Of a stretch of 64,000 nt of DNA, positions 47,750 through 59,228 are shown one piece after another (within the stretch, counting starts at the first letter, position 1; every line of letters starts with the position of its first letter). Source of the stretch: Schizochytrium sp. TIO01 (taxonomy: Eukaryota > Sar > Bigyra > Thraustochytrida > Thraustochytriidae); assembly GCA_004764695.1 (NCBI GenBank), contig SMSO01000031.1, positions 3,581,048 through 3,645,047 of the forward strand, in the 5' to 3' direction. Both the position numbers and the translations under genes were made by a program. Below the pieces are notes generated by a model, which was not told the origin of the DNA, searched no databases, and worked only from the letters and a program-made list of their open reading frames with translations.

Positions 47750-50015
47750 TTATGCGATTTGGGACGGGGAAACAGATCCATTGCCCGTGGAGGATCCGAT
47801 CCTATCCTTTTCAAGAATTGTACAACAAATTTGGGATGCGGGAGTCCGCATAATGAAAGAGCGAGTACATGCAAGCTTCAGTGCACGCGTATCTGTGTAG
47901 CAGCACGCATCCGGTGACTCTGCACACGCACATATTGAACTGCAAGTTTTGCTCTCATGTACGCGGTCCATGCAGCAGAAATCATCGGTATCGCTAATTA
48001 GAGATCGCGTGGAAGATACCGTACGGCGACGTTGATTGGCGGGTGTATCAGATACTTCACCTTCGCTCGCAAGTTTTTTCCATTGCCAAAGATTTTTTCG
48101 TAGCGCATTAAGCCAAGGCTCCACTGCGACTTTTGTGCTCTCGCTCACTTGAGCAAGGCGAACCCAACTAGGTTCAATAAAACGCTCAATAAATCCAACT
48201 TCCCCGCGAGAGAATTTTCCTACTGAAGGAAGCTCGTTAGCTTCTGAGGGAGCTGAAGGGTCTGTGGAGCTCTCCAAAAGGCGACGCTCCTCATCGAGGC
48301 GTAATGACCACTCATAGTTAACTTCAAAAGAACGACTGGGATTAGAAAGGTCGGCACAGTGCATAATGAGCGCGGCGAGGCGAAGTTTACTCCGCAGAGA
48401 CGTCTCGCCCTCATTGCTTCGAGCGAGGTCGTTCAAGAGGGTATCGTGCACGGCCAGGTCCGTGCAGAGAATAGTGACCAAAACGTAGGCTGATATAATT
48501 TGCATACCCCCTTCACTTGTCCCACCAGGGTTCATTCCCCTTAGCAATGGCACTCAGAATGACAGGATGGTGCCGCAAGAGCTTGTGTGCAATTTTAACA
48601 TGATGCTTTTCCATTGTCGACAGGACTCCATTCCTCGAGACGACCTCTCGTGGATCGGTTATAGGCTGATACATCGCAGCCTTTGCAGCTTCCACTGTGG
48701 CTTTGCCATCAGTATCTGAGTCAGAATCATAATCATCCTCGTCTTCCACATCCATGTTCTCTGCATCGTCTTCTCCACCACCTCGTTCCCCCTCCGCATC
48801 GTCGCTCTCACTGCGATATTTCGACTCTTCATTCTTGCGGACTTGTTTACGGTTTGTAATAGACGATGTGGATTCCTCGCTAGGGCATATAGCTCCAGCT
48901 TGAGCTGACTTTGATATATTTGTTGATAATGCACTGTTTGTGGAGGTCGTTGTGGTGGTGGTGCTCGCGGAGGCCGTGTCATTCGCGTCAGAATTGCTTT
49001 CTGCTTTGTGGACCGTAACAACATTGCCGAACCGTTGTGCTAGGTAGCGATTGGAAAGTCCAAGGTGACCTGCATCATGGCACAGTGCAATCAGGCAAAG
49101 TAGGAGTCTTTCGTGCGGGGAGAACTCGTCAATTTGGGTCACGAGGCATCCAACAGCTTGCGTGACAGAACAGGCATGATGAAAGTTATGGAAAGGATTT
49201 TGGCTCTTGTAGAACCGACTTGTGCAGTGCACAAAACACTCAATATCAGTAAGAGAGATCTCGTTCTGAAGTCCCTGACGCTCAACAGCGAATTCATACA
49301 GTACTCTTGCAAAGGTCATCACTAGCGCTTCTGCTGGCACGGTGAGAATGTCAAATTCGGGGCTTTCCAGCTGAAAATTCTCAATCGACAGTGCCGAAGC
49401 CTGCGAAGACGCATTGCTCACCGTAGTCATGAGTGTTTCCGTGGAATCCACACTAGACAATGTCCTCCGCGGAAGTCTTCCGACATCCTTAGTCTCAGTT
49501 GCTGTGGTCTTAGGTTTCTTTTCCGCTCTGGCTTCCTCGCCTAGCGTATCTCCTTGCTCTCTGCCCATAACTTCTTTCTCCTCCTCAACTTGCTGATTTT
49601 GCTCCTTGCTTTGGTCTTTGCTTTGATCTTGGTTTTTATCGATATCTTGGTTTTTAGCTTTTGCGTAGTCCAGACCGCCGGTCGCCGCGGGCCTCCGATC
49701 GGTGTTATTTCCGGCACCTGAACTAGCCTCTGCTATTTCGAAGGATGTCTGTGGTGTCCCGGCACCCCAACCGGACCCTGTGGTCACTGCTGCGATCGCC
49801 CCCGCCGCCGCTGCCGGCGCGAGGCTTGCGAACTGCTTTGCGTTGCCCTCCTCTTGAACGGCGACCTCCTTTGCAAGCGCTCCCGAGCCCGCCCGACTCT
49901 TACTGTTTATCTTATCCAAACACCTAGCACTGCCGCCACTGGCCGCACACAATGGTCCGCCTGCGTCTCGCTGGAGTTCCATAGCACGCCGCCTTTCGCT
50001 CGCTCGCGGCCGCAC
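47750..50015 (-). CDS. Class I 3',5'-cyclic-nucleotide phosphodiesterase, frame broken in the catalytic domain
   Basis: Hydrolyses cAMP and/or cGMP. Two overlapping frames (50015-48513 and 48553-47750) each carry part of one catalytic domain. The first half has a low-complexity N-terminus (1-190). It then shows the metal motifs FHNFHHACSV (His 276, 280) and HDAGHLGLSN (His 313, Asp 314), and ends HHVKIAHKLLRHHPVILS. The second half resumes at ISAYVLVTILCTDLAVHD, with the metal Asp in HCADLSNPSRSF and the helix GEVGFIERFIEPSW. About 130 acidic/Ser/Thr residues are inserted between the HD motif and EKHH, longer than in typical enzymes. The Gln that normally precedes VGFI and clamps the purine is Glu (codon GAA). 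The frames meet at about 48510-48550. Either one surplus base or a poor 43-nt intron (GTGCCA...GTGAAG) would connect them. It may be a pseudogene or carry a sequence error. Confidence 0.78.
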
Positions 50016-50476
50016 TACGTTTTGTGACTATATCCCTGGCGCGCGAGCGAGCCTTAGCCAATCAGACTCCTTCAGCCTTTTCTTACAAATGTACTAAGGC
50101 TGTACTATTAACTAGTAGGTGAAACCGGGGGGCCCTCGTGCTACTTGTAGCACGAGAAAAAACCGCCTGGCCTGCGCAGCAATCCTTGATACAGGATTAG
50201 CGAGACGCCGCTCGAGCGAGGGCCAATCCGCCGCTTCTTTGCTTGCTACCTAAATGTATAAGACTATCCTAGGCGCAGGTAGAATCCTGGAGCGCTCGAA
50301 ACTATCGAAATCGAAATCTGCGTCAATCAAAATCAGAGAAACCAAAACTTGAGCCAAAATTGGAGTCGAAGACGTCACTGTAAATGCGATCGCAAGTGCA
50401 AAAGCCGGTGAAGACGTGACCAGAATGGGGTGGGTTCGCCAGAGTTGAACTTGAAGGCAGACTTTGCGAGATGGAT

Positions 50477-50504
50477 GTTTGTTTGTTTGTTTGTTTGTTT
50501 GTTT
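50477..50504. repeat. (GTTT)7 microsatellite
   Basis: Seven perfect GTTT units, encoding a run of Lys/Gln/Thr/Asn codons on the minus strand in a spurious frame. Confidence 0.95.
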
Positions 50505-50984
50505 GGCGAAAGGAGGTAGGTATTACAGAAGGCGGCGCTCTTTTGTTGGTGAGATCGAAGGACTGACTGTATAAGAAGATAAAGAAGAAAGAGGAGTACT
50601 TCCTGCCGTGCCGACGTCCTTCCTCAGCGCCTGATACACCCGGTTCCAGGGCACTAGCTCTGCTGCCCTGAGCTGGGCCTAGGTGATTGATTCTGCAGGT
50701 TGGAGGCTTGTCTCCAACAGCTGCAGGAGAGGCGATGGAATGATATGGAGGGAGGGAAGAAGAAGAAGAAGAAGAAGTCAAAGGAGACGCAAATACAAGA
50801 ATACAAGATGCGCCGCTTCCACGACAACCTGAAGCAAGAAACCTGCTGACAGCCTTCCCTGGAGACGAACACGATCGTCTCAAGTCCTCGCCAAGCCTAA
50901 AGTATGCAGGACCTTTGCAGCCAGCAACGGAGAGTCGAACGCGTGGTTGAACGCGTGGAAGCCTGGCTGGATGGGTGAATGGCC

Positions 50985-51004
50985 GAGCGAGCGAGCGAGC
51001 GAGC
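50985..51004. repeat. (GAGC)n microsatellite
   Basis: About five GAGC units. The same unit recurs at 53489-53510. Confidence 0.9.
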
Positions 51005-52001
51005 AAGAGAGGTTACGCAGGGTCTCGATGGCGATGCTGATGCGGTCGATCAAGGCGCGACAACAGCGCAGTCCTAGCAACAACAAGAGGAATGCCGAAG
51101 TCTGCCCGCCCCGTGCTCCCCCTTGGTGCCCAAGCCCGCTTATATCAGCTTCCGCGACAACCTGAATGACCGGCCTCGAGCGAGCGAGGGCCGAGTGAGG
51201 AATGCGGTAATGAAAGAGCGATCATGATGGAACTGGCGCGAATAGTTTAGAATTTTTTTCATTCTAAAATTCTTTACTCTTTTACTAATTTGTTTTACAC
51301 CACGGTGATTTTATTGAGTTTTTTAATTTAAAGAGAGACTTTGAAGACAGACATAGCGCTGTATTTCCCAGATGTAGGGCTATTTAAAATTTCAATTAAA
51401 AGTAAAAATAATAACAATATTATAATAAATCGTCAATTTTCAATTTGTTATATACTGTTGGCGCTTTTCTTTTCGAAGAGAAGAAAAGTACTACCTGCTA
51501 CTACTGCATATTTACTTATACGAGATGATGCTGGGCACCTGCAATCTTGTCCTTTGTTTTTGCCTGCAATGCGAAGTAAGCTCTCTCTCTGAGCAAAAAC
51601 AAGAAGCGCGAATGAACTCCATAGTAGGTTAGAAAGATCAATCAATATTGGTTGTGGAGATTATTTCGAAGTGTACTCTCTCTAATCACCATTAACTATT
51701 ACTATGCCCTCTTAGTTAGTACCTTTGCGCGATATTTCACAGACTGTGTACTCTGGCGAGGGATTCCTAAGGCCTGGTAGGCAGGGCCTACCACAGAGAA
51801 AAAAAGGAAGAGGGCAATGATCGTCTTTAGGAAGGCCTGGAATAAGAATCAATCAAATGCATGCGCTACGCTGGTTGCCTGCCTCCCTTTTGCTCCAGCC
51901 ACCAACCCCAGGCCCAAAGACCGACTTCTACCCAGGTATTTCCAGTGTTCTCACGGCCATCCTCACTTTGTTTCGTAGGGTCCGATGCGATGCTACTGTG
52001 G

Positions 52002-52050
52002 AAAGAAACGAAGAAAGAAACAAAGAAAGAAATAAAGAAAGAAACAAGCA
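52002..52050. repeat. 12-bp minisatellite (AAAGAAAYRAAG)4
   Basis: Four consecutive 12-base units, each beginning AAAGAAA and differing at one or two positions. Confidence 0.9.
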
Positions 52051-53488
52051 AAGTCTATTGATCGAAAAGAAGTCTTCGCCAATGGATGCCTTATTATTGT
52101 ATGATATCAGGCTTTAAGAGCTTGTCTCGCTCTAGCTAGATGCTTAAAAAGCAGGTTCTCAGGCGTAATGAATGGTAGTATCGTGTCTGAAAGAAATGAC
52201 AACAACCATAGGATTGAATGAATACCTGAATACTTTGGAATACAGAAGAGAACGTACTCTAAATTTCAATATTTATTTATTTATTTTATAACAAAAAAGT
52301 TAATATGAAATAATTGGTTAAAAGAAGACAGACTGCTCAGCGTGCGACGCACGGCGCGGCTGAGAGTCCCTGAGCGAAGGGTACGTCTTCTGGTTGTGTG
52401 GTAGTGGCCTTGGTCAGTCACGAGCATATTAAATCAAGAGCAGGGCTGGATTGGCAAGGACCGTCCAGCAGCTTCCGAAGCCGTTCCTGGCAATTGCAGC
52501 GCGGACGGAATTGAGAGTCTTTGACGGCAAATCTGTGTTCCCATAGCGAGAAACTTATTCGTCTTCTTTCAGTGTTCTAGCTTCTTCTATTACTATTCTT
52601 ATGCTACAATGGAAAAGTTTTTTTAATGAATGAAATAAAACATGGAAAACATGGGCTGTGCTTTCTTTTTGCTGTCACAGGGGATGATTATAATGATGAA
52701 GGAAGGTGAACCAATTGAACGAATCGGAATCAAGTTCATGAATTTGCTACGCAATTTCGAGTGAGTTTTGGGCGAAACTCAGTTGGATCCAGATTAGCGC
52801 CAAGCTATTTCTTTTGTTGGATTTTATCGATGATTTTGAGGGCAATTCTGATCTTTGGAAAAGAAGGATAAGAAGAAGAAGAAGACAGCCCTCTTGGAGA
52901 GAATCACTGGAAACAAGGAGAATTCTGTGAGGATAAAAATTAAAACTAACACTGCAAATTTTATGGTACTATGTATGCCTACTTCTTTCCCCCCGCAAAC
53001 TGGGGTACACTAGGACCTGGGCTTAAGGCCTGCTGCCAAAAAAGTAAATGACAGGGTAGGTACTACCGCTTCATGGAGTTAATGAGCCCAACCACTAGAA
53101 CTACGATCTAAAGTTCCCCATCCATCTCTATTTATTTTTGTTATTTGTACCAGAAATAAGAAGGCATAAAGATTTGGTTTAATTTTTGTTTTTTGATCTG
53201 ATATTCTAATTTAAAATACAATAAGAAAAAATTAGGATCAAAGTTAAAATAAAGAGTATATATGTCTTCGTTATTTTCATCACAAAGCACATTGCGCTCT
53301 GTGCGCTTCGAGGGCTCTTGCAGCACGACTTCTAAGATGCTCACGAGTTTGGAGAGCCCATGTTGCAATGGGTGAGCTCTATAGATGCCTCCACTGGATT
53401 GCCTTGTTCGGGCGAGGGCAACCAGTGGCTCTGGCACAGCTGGGTGCAGATTGAGCGGTGATGTGTGTTTAGATGGCAGCTGGGCAAC

Positions 53489-53510
53489 GAGCGAGCGAGC
53501 GAGCGAGCGA
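53489..53510. repeat. (GAGC)n microsatellite
   Basis: About five and a half GAGC units, the second such tract in this gene-poor region. Confidence 0.9.
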
Positions 53511-56500
53511 AGGAGACCGTTCTTGCCAAACAAAATAATCGACCGACAATGGTGACTGGCCTGATCCAGGCGGAGGCAATGCTAGAAGTTCTTGCATTGA
53601 CAGATACTTGTACAGCAGCGAGACTTTTGATGCGGTGTCGCTGCCGTGGACATATGCATGAAAAAAAGAGATGGCAATTATGATTATTCTTTTGGAAATA
53701 AGTCTTGAGAAGTGCAGCATCGCCGCGGAGAGCAAACTAATTTTAATTGGCGAGAACCTCGGTCAAGTCCTACTGCCCATTTCTTTAAAGCAGGCATTGG
53801 ACAGCTTTGCAAGATTTTGAGTTCGTTGTCCAAGTCATTTATTTTGTGGATCGATCGTCTGTTCGATCAGTTGTTCACTAACTACTGCTTCAGTTCTGAA
53901 AGTTGTTCAGAGATCGTCGTCTATTTTTTCCAAGTACCTATCGTAGAATACTGCGGTTCCAATCATTCTTGCAATTGGAAATACTCCAAGCTAATCATTG
54001 GAGATTGTTCTGCATGCAAACGTAGCGTGTTGTTCTTAGAATCAACTTGTGGGGAATGGCAGCATCAGTTGGGTACAATGTCACTCATACAATTACTATT
54101 CCTGCTATTTTACCATTCCAGCCATGAAGGTTTAGTTTTTTTTAGTTTTAGTGTTTTTCTTCTGTTTTCTGTTTCTGTTTTCTATTTTCTTTTCTTCTTT
54201 TTAAAAACTTAGCTAGCTACCTAAGTCAACATCAGACTTGTGGTACAACTTCGACTTTGGTTTTACTAGCAGATACCAAGGCCTATGAAACTAATTTGAT
54301 CACAAACACGACTTTCTAAATCTGGTGGGGCTCATGATTGCTGTCACGTAATTATTCTTTGAATCATTGCTTCTGTTTGAAGTCGTAGAATAAATTTGAG
54401 TCGTGAAACTAATTTGTGAATTCATAAAAAGCTAAAATGCCACAGTGCTTTGAGTGTTTTGAGCATCGAGTGCAAAACTTTTGGGGGATCTATGAAGGGC
54501 TGATGCAGAGTCTAATATTTCATGAGTCTAGGACCATTGGTTGATCGTAAACTAAGAGAAACAAAGCTCTGGGCTTATCTCGAGTTTAAGACTTTCTCCG
54601 TTACCAAGTTTCATGTCCACGAAAAAGAAATCTCTTAGAGTGTCAAAGCTAGCCTAATTAGTAATATTCTTAGTAGATTGTAATTACCCATTTTCATTTT
54701 TAATCTTATTTGTTACCTACCATGAACTAGTACAGTTTAATTGTAAATTTTAAAATTAAAAACGCTCTTTAAAGGTTCAGCTTAGTATAATGGTATGGTC
54801 ATGTATGCAAAGAATGGATACCATGAAGAAATCGCGCGTTTCAATCGTGAGAAAGTCGTTGATCAATTGCATCAACTGCAGAAGACAAGAATAAATTCCC
54901 TAGGTTTATTGCCAACTATGTTTTATGTTGTTTCTTTATTCCAAATTGAATAAAAATTGATAGAACTCATAAGTAGTGAGGTTTTAACAATTGAACATTG
55001 ACGTAGCAACTAGCGTTTTTGGTTGTTGTGATTCTCTTGTGCATCTTTTTTTGCTCGAAAGTACTATTTGTTCGCCACCGATATTGAGCCATGAGGAAAA
55101 AGACATGCATGCAGCTGATGTCGGGAACTATAAAAGAATGTCCTGGACCATCTCATTATCGAAGTTGCAGCGCCTGAGACTCATTCATATCGTAGCGAAT
55201 ATATGCATCGGTCACAGTGTAGATTATTTATTCTGCAGCAACCGATGTATCAAGTACCACTGATTTGTGCCTGATACCAGTTTCCTTCGTTCGTCGTATA
55301 CAGTTCCCCGCTGAAGACTCAGTAGCCATGGAGTGTAGGCTATTTCCTTTCCATCTTTTTGAAACCTCTTCCAAACAACCATGAAAGGAAGACGAAGTCT
55401 TTAAAACGAAGCTTGCTTGAGTCGCTTCGTAGAATTTATAGTAGCTCTGAAATAGTCATCTGAAACTTTTAAAAGGCGTTATGATAACTTCCTTATGATT
55501 TTTAGGTAGTTATCTATCTACCTACCATTACCATGTGTTAACACAACTATCGTATTCGTTATGGATCAATTTTGAAAAAATAAGAAAGAGATATCACATA
55601 ATTTAGTCCTATAATATATTAATTATTTTTATACATTAGTCACGACTAAGGGAAAAGATAGTTGATCTTGGGTTGACTATAGTACTTCATTTATTTTTTC
55701 TTTTCTTTTTTAAAGTAGCCTGCCGAGATACACCCTTAGTACTTTGACACAGTGCAGGAACTAGACTTGGACGATTGGGCATTCAGAATATTGACTCTTG
55801 AAGCAGTGTCATGAGTTCGAAACACTTCTTCAAAGTAGATAGGAGCTGAGTTTGAGAAAAAACTTTTAGGAGTCAAATGCTGTGGAACTATAGAATCAGA
55901 CCAAGTGGCTTTTGGTTGCAGGCTTTTGTAAGGACACTGACAGTGGTCATTCTTCATGCATTTTCCACTTTGCAATATGCCTCTTGCTTAGCTGTCCAAA
56001 CCACCAGACCTTGTCTCAACAGTAATACATTGATTTAGACTCCAAACAAAGTTGCAGTAGTAGCAAAGAAGAGGTGATCGAATAAATTGTTGAATAAAGT
56101 TCTACAACTACAAGACTAACTATTGTTTTTATTCCTTTCTTAATGTTCGGACGTACTTTTCTCCTTTCTTTTTGTCTACTATATGATGAAACTCTACCTA
56201 GTCTGGCCGAAAGCTTTCAAATGTGTTATTTCTGATGCAACTCTTTCTTTATCCATTGGTCGCGAAAGAACAGAATTAGTTTACAAATTTTCATTAAAAG
56301 TTGGTACTATTGGCAAAGTATTAAAAATGATAACATTTTCAACTAGAGCCGTTACACTAATACCACACTTGAAGGAGAGGGAAAATTGGATTCTGCAAGT
56401 GTCGCTGTCGCCACCAGCAAAAATTAACTTGATTTAAATGATGTCCTTTAAGGTCTAAGGCGATAGATTGCATGGCTGCCAAGAAAGTTGACCCATCTTT

Positions 56501-57236
56501 TTACTTCGACTTAGTTTGGAAGAAAAAAATGAACAACAACATGAATTACTTGATTACTGTCGATAATAACATATGAAGCCGAGGGCTACGAATGAGCAAC
56601 GTTCATGACCATAATAGTACTTCGAAGTGAATGTCATAGGTGGAGTTTGCAAACATGATAGGAGAGAGTCAGAAAGTTACTTTGCCTATATTTAGAAAGT
56701 TAAACTAGTCGCTTCGATATGGTAACTTGAAGTTCCTTGTAAGCTGTTTCTGACATGATCAGCATGTGTTGAAGAACTTCCAGAGAATTTTTAGCAAGAC
56801 AAATACTAAGGTCGCCGTGTACTTGCATTCATAAATAAATTGATTTTGTTTAAGTTTACTGGGTGCCTTGATCAATTAAATTTGAAAAGTCACAAGTGAT
56901 ACATTAAAAAAGTATATTTAAAAAATGGAGTTGCCGTCTTAGTTCAATTTCCTAACTCTCAACCCTTGAATTCTCTGCTCTGCATCGTATCAAGTCTATT
57001 TACATATAGTCTCTCTTTTTCTTTATTTAAAAAAGAAAAAGGGGACTCTTCTGGAACAAATAAGCATAGAAACAGGACCTAGACATTGCTTTTTAGTTTA
57101 AACTTCCTAAGATTGGGAAATGGTTTTACTGAAGAAAGGAGAATTCAATTCGTGTCGAATTTCCTGTCTTGATTTCTGGCGTACTGCGGTGGACATTTAT
57201 AACTGCTTGTATTACAGGACGTCATCAGGTTGAATT

Positions 57237-57914
57237 CTAGTTAAAGAGGTACTTGTAAGTGAGGCCAGCAGTCGAGAGTAAAGGAACCAAGAATGCGAGG
57301 TAACCAAATGGGCGGACAGCCAGAGCGCCCTTGAAGTCAACTTCCATGAGGTAAAAATGCATCGTACTCAGGCCGAGCGCAGAAATTATGCTAGGGGTTG
57401 TCATTGGATAGTACTCGAAAAGCCAGGCATTCACAATAAGAGATGAAGCCATGCCACAAAGCACCGAAATCTTTCGCTTCAGAGCAACTTGATCCTTTGG
57501 CAAGTCAGACTTGGCATCATCTAGGATGCTTGCGAAAGACTTTACCTCTGGGATATTCGGTGTGCCGTAGTACTTGTAGACGCTGTACATACTATGAACA
57601 CTGAGCATACCTGCAGAGATGTACATGAGTTCGTATGGGTTTTCAACAAGATCCATGGCCACTGGGGAAAGAGAAATGCCCAAGGTGGTAAGGCCAGCAA
57701 GTGAGATAACCTTATTCCATTGCACTGCGGAGTGGTCTGCTCCCTTGCGAACCGCGAGAACGTCCACAACATCATCCAGCTTCAGCTTCTTCTCGTTTTT
57801 ATTGTACGCAGTGTACAAACCGAGATAAGCAACTACCGTGCCAACACTCCACGCCCAGGCGGGAGCCTTTCCAGCCGAAAAGTCCATATTGACACTTGTA
57901 TTCTTCAAGCTCAC
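57237..57914 (-). CDS. Six-span membrane protein of unknown function
   Basis: I do not recognise the family. The 225-residue frame has biased, gene-like codon use and no break. An ATG at 57887 (MDFSAGKAP, residue 10) is an equally good start. Six hydrophobic segments are visible: about 20-38 (WSVGTVVAYLGLYTAY), 69-90 (ISLAGLTTLGISLSPVAM), 94-114 (MYISAGMLSVHSMYSVY), 149-170 (VLCGMASSLIVNAWLFEYY), 171-192, and 203-223 (YLAFLVPLLSTAGLTYKYLF). Charged loops include a Lys-rich stretch at 39-48 and an acidic/Lys loop at about 120-148. There is no signal peptide and no catalytic motif. It stands alone, 1.3 kb from the divergent XPB gene. Confidence 0.75.
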   Translation of the reverse strand: MSLKNTSVNMDFSAGKAPAWAWSVGTVVAYLGLYTAYNKNEKKLKLDDVVDVLAVRKGADHSAVQWNKVISLAGLTTLGISLSPVAMDLVENPYELMYISAGMLSVHSMYSVYKYYGTPNIPEVKSFASILDDAKSDLPKDQVALKRKISVLCGMASSLIVNAWLFEYYPMTTPSIISALGLSTMHFYLMEVDFKGALAVRPFGYLAFLVPLLSTAGLTYKYLFN

Positions 57915-59228
57915 CCCAACGTAGAACCTCGCGCGTGAACTGAAGGTCTCCTCTAATCACTTTTTGCTTTTATCAAGACTTTCGAAGCGAAGCCCAAGAC
58001 GGACCAAGTCTTGCACTGCGTCGGGAGTTTTTGCGCTGATTCCTGATCTCTCTGGTTTCCAAAACCCGCAAACGCAGCGTATCGAGTAGGCTCCTGCTAT
58101 CGTGCACTAGGACAACTCGACAGCTTTCTGGCACGCCACCTGCGCCTAATTTCGGTTCTGGTCTCCGGCTTGGCTTCAACCGGACCAGCTTCGACGCACG
58201 AGCAAAGAGTGAGCTCCTTTCTTTAATAACTCGTATTGTATGTCGAGCCTACTAGAGTTCTTGCATTGCTTGCTACCTTTGATGTAACTAAAGAAAGATC
58301 TTGAAGACGTTTGGGACATCTGAGGCTACCGTTTACACTAAGCGCGCACAGACTCGGAAAGTTTTATTCTTCCAGTGCATCTAGTGCCTAGCAGTCTAGC
58401 TAGGAAGAACGGCACCACCTACTTACGACAAGGTGCACTACATCGACGCCAATGGTATCGGCCTCAGACAATTGGTTCGTGCATCCGAAATGGTCGATCA
58501 CTCTTCATCAGAGGTTTGAGGACTTTATTTGGTGTCCATTGACCGCATTGAGGACCATGAGCAGCATTGCTGGGCCGGGATACTTTAGATTGAAGATCTT
58601 GGCAACTTGTTTGATGAATGAATGAATGAATGAATGAATGAATGAGTGAATGTATGATTGATTGAATGAATTGAGTTATGGAAGAGCCACGAACCCAAGG
58701 CTGGAAAGAAGAGCTGGTTCATAGAAGACGCCAGCAGGGCGACAAAAAGTACAAATGAAGCCGCAAGAAGACGAGGGTAGGTGGTCGATTGATCTCCATT
58801 TGTAACGGCGTAAGCGAGCAGAGACGGGGAACTGCGCAGACTGAGTCCAAATAGCCTTCTCTTTGAAGCTGGGAAATACCTACCCTAGCTAGGTTGTAGT
58901 AGACACTAGTGTGTTAGTATGTAATACTAGTCTAACAAGTACCGGTGAATGTTTCTTTTTTCTTTTTCTTTGTCTTTTGTTTTTGTAAGCGAGCTTGCGA
59001 TTTACAGTTTGAATCGAGAATTAAAGGCGCACAAGAAGCTTATAGGAATAATCGATACAAGCAAATATTTGAAGATTGACTTTTCACAATATACTATAAG
59101 TGAAGAATGGAAGGTATAACCCACTTGTGAAGAGCAGCCGAGGCTGAGGATCATTCGAAGGAGCTGATGAAGGATTTGAACAACTTGAAGTTGAAAGGTC
59201 TTGTAAATCAAAGTTTGTATACAAGATC
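57915..59228. other. Divergent intergenic region with (GAAT)n repeat
   Basis: 1.3 kb between the membrane-protein gene and XPB. It includes the GAAT array at 58615-58646 and a pyrimidine-rich block at 58950-58985. No gene is recognised. Confidence 0.6.
58615..58646. repeat. (GAAT)n microsatellite
   Basis: About eight GAAT units, then degenerate GAGT/GTAT/GATT units. It is the complement-type counterpart of the ATTC array at 24959. Confidence 0.95.

Larger units (their letters stand above)
50016..57236. other. Seven-kilobase gene-poor region
   Basis: No convincing coding gene is found on either strand. Minus-strand frames at 50323-51006 and 53141-53533 are Ser/Arg low-complexity products of repeats. 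The plus-strand frame at 53712-54212 is short and without known domains. Contents are GTTT, GAGC, 12-bp AAAG-type and AAG repeats, AT-rich blocks (51250-51450, 52270-52320, 54650-54780, 55600-55720, 56850-57050) and GC-balanced segments between them. The phosphodiesterase promoter is at the left end. Confidence 0.55.

Noticed and set aside
50323-51006. 227-codon minus-strand frame
   Set aside because: Ser/Pro/Arg low complexity produced by GTTT, AAG and GAGC repeats. No start context or domain supports it.
54776-54860. tRNA-like sequence (TAGTATAATGG resembling an A box, a GTTTCAATC B-box-like word)
   Set aside because: The acceptor stem does not pair and no anticodon arm forms convincingly. 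At best it is a degraded relic.
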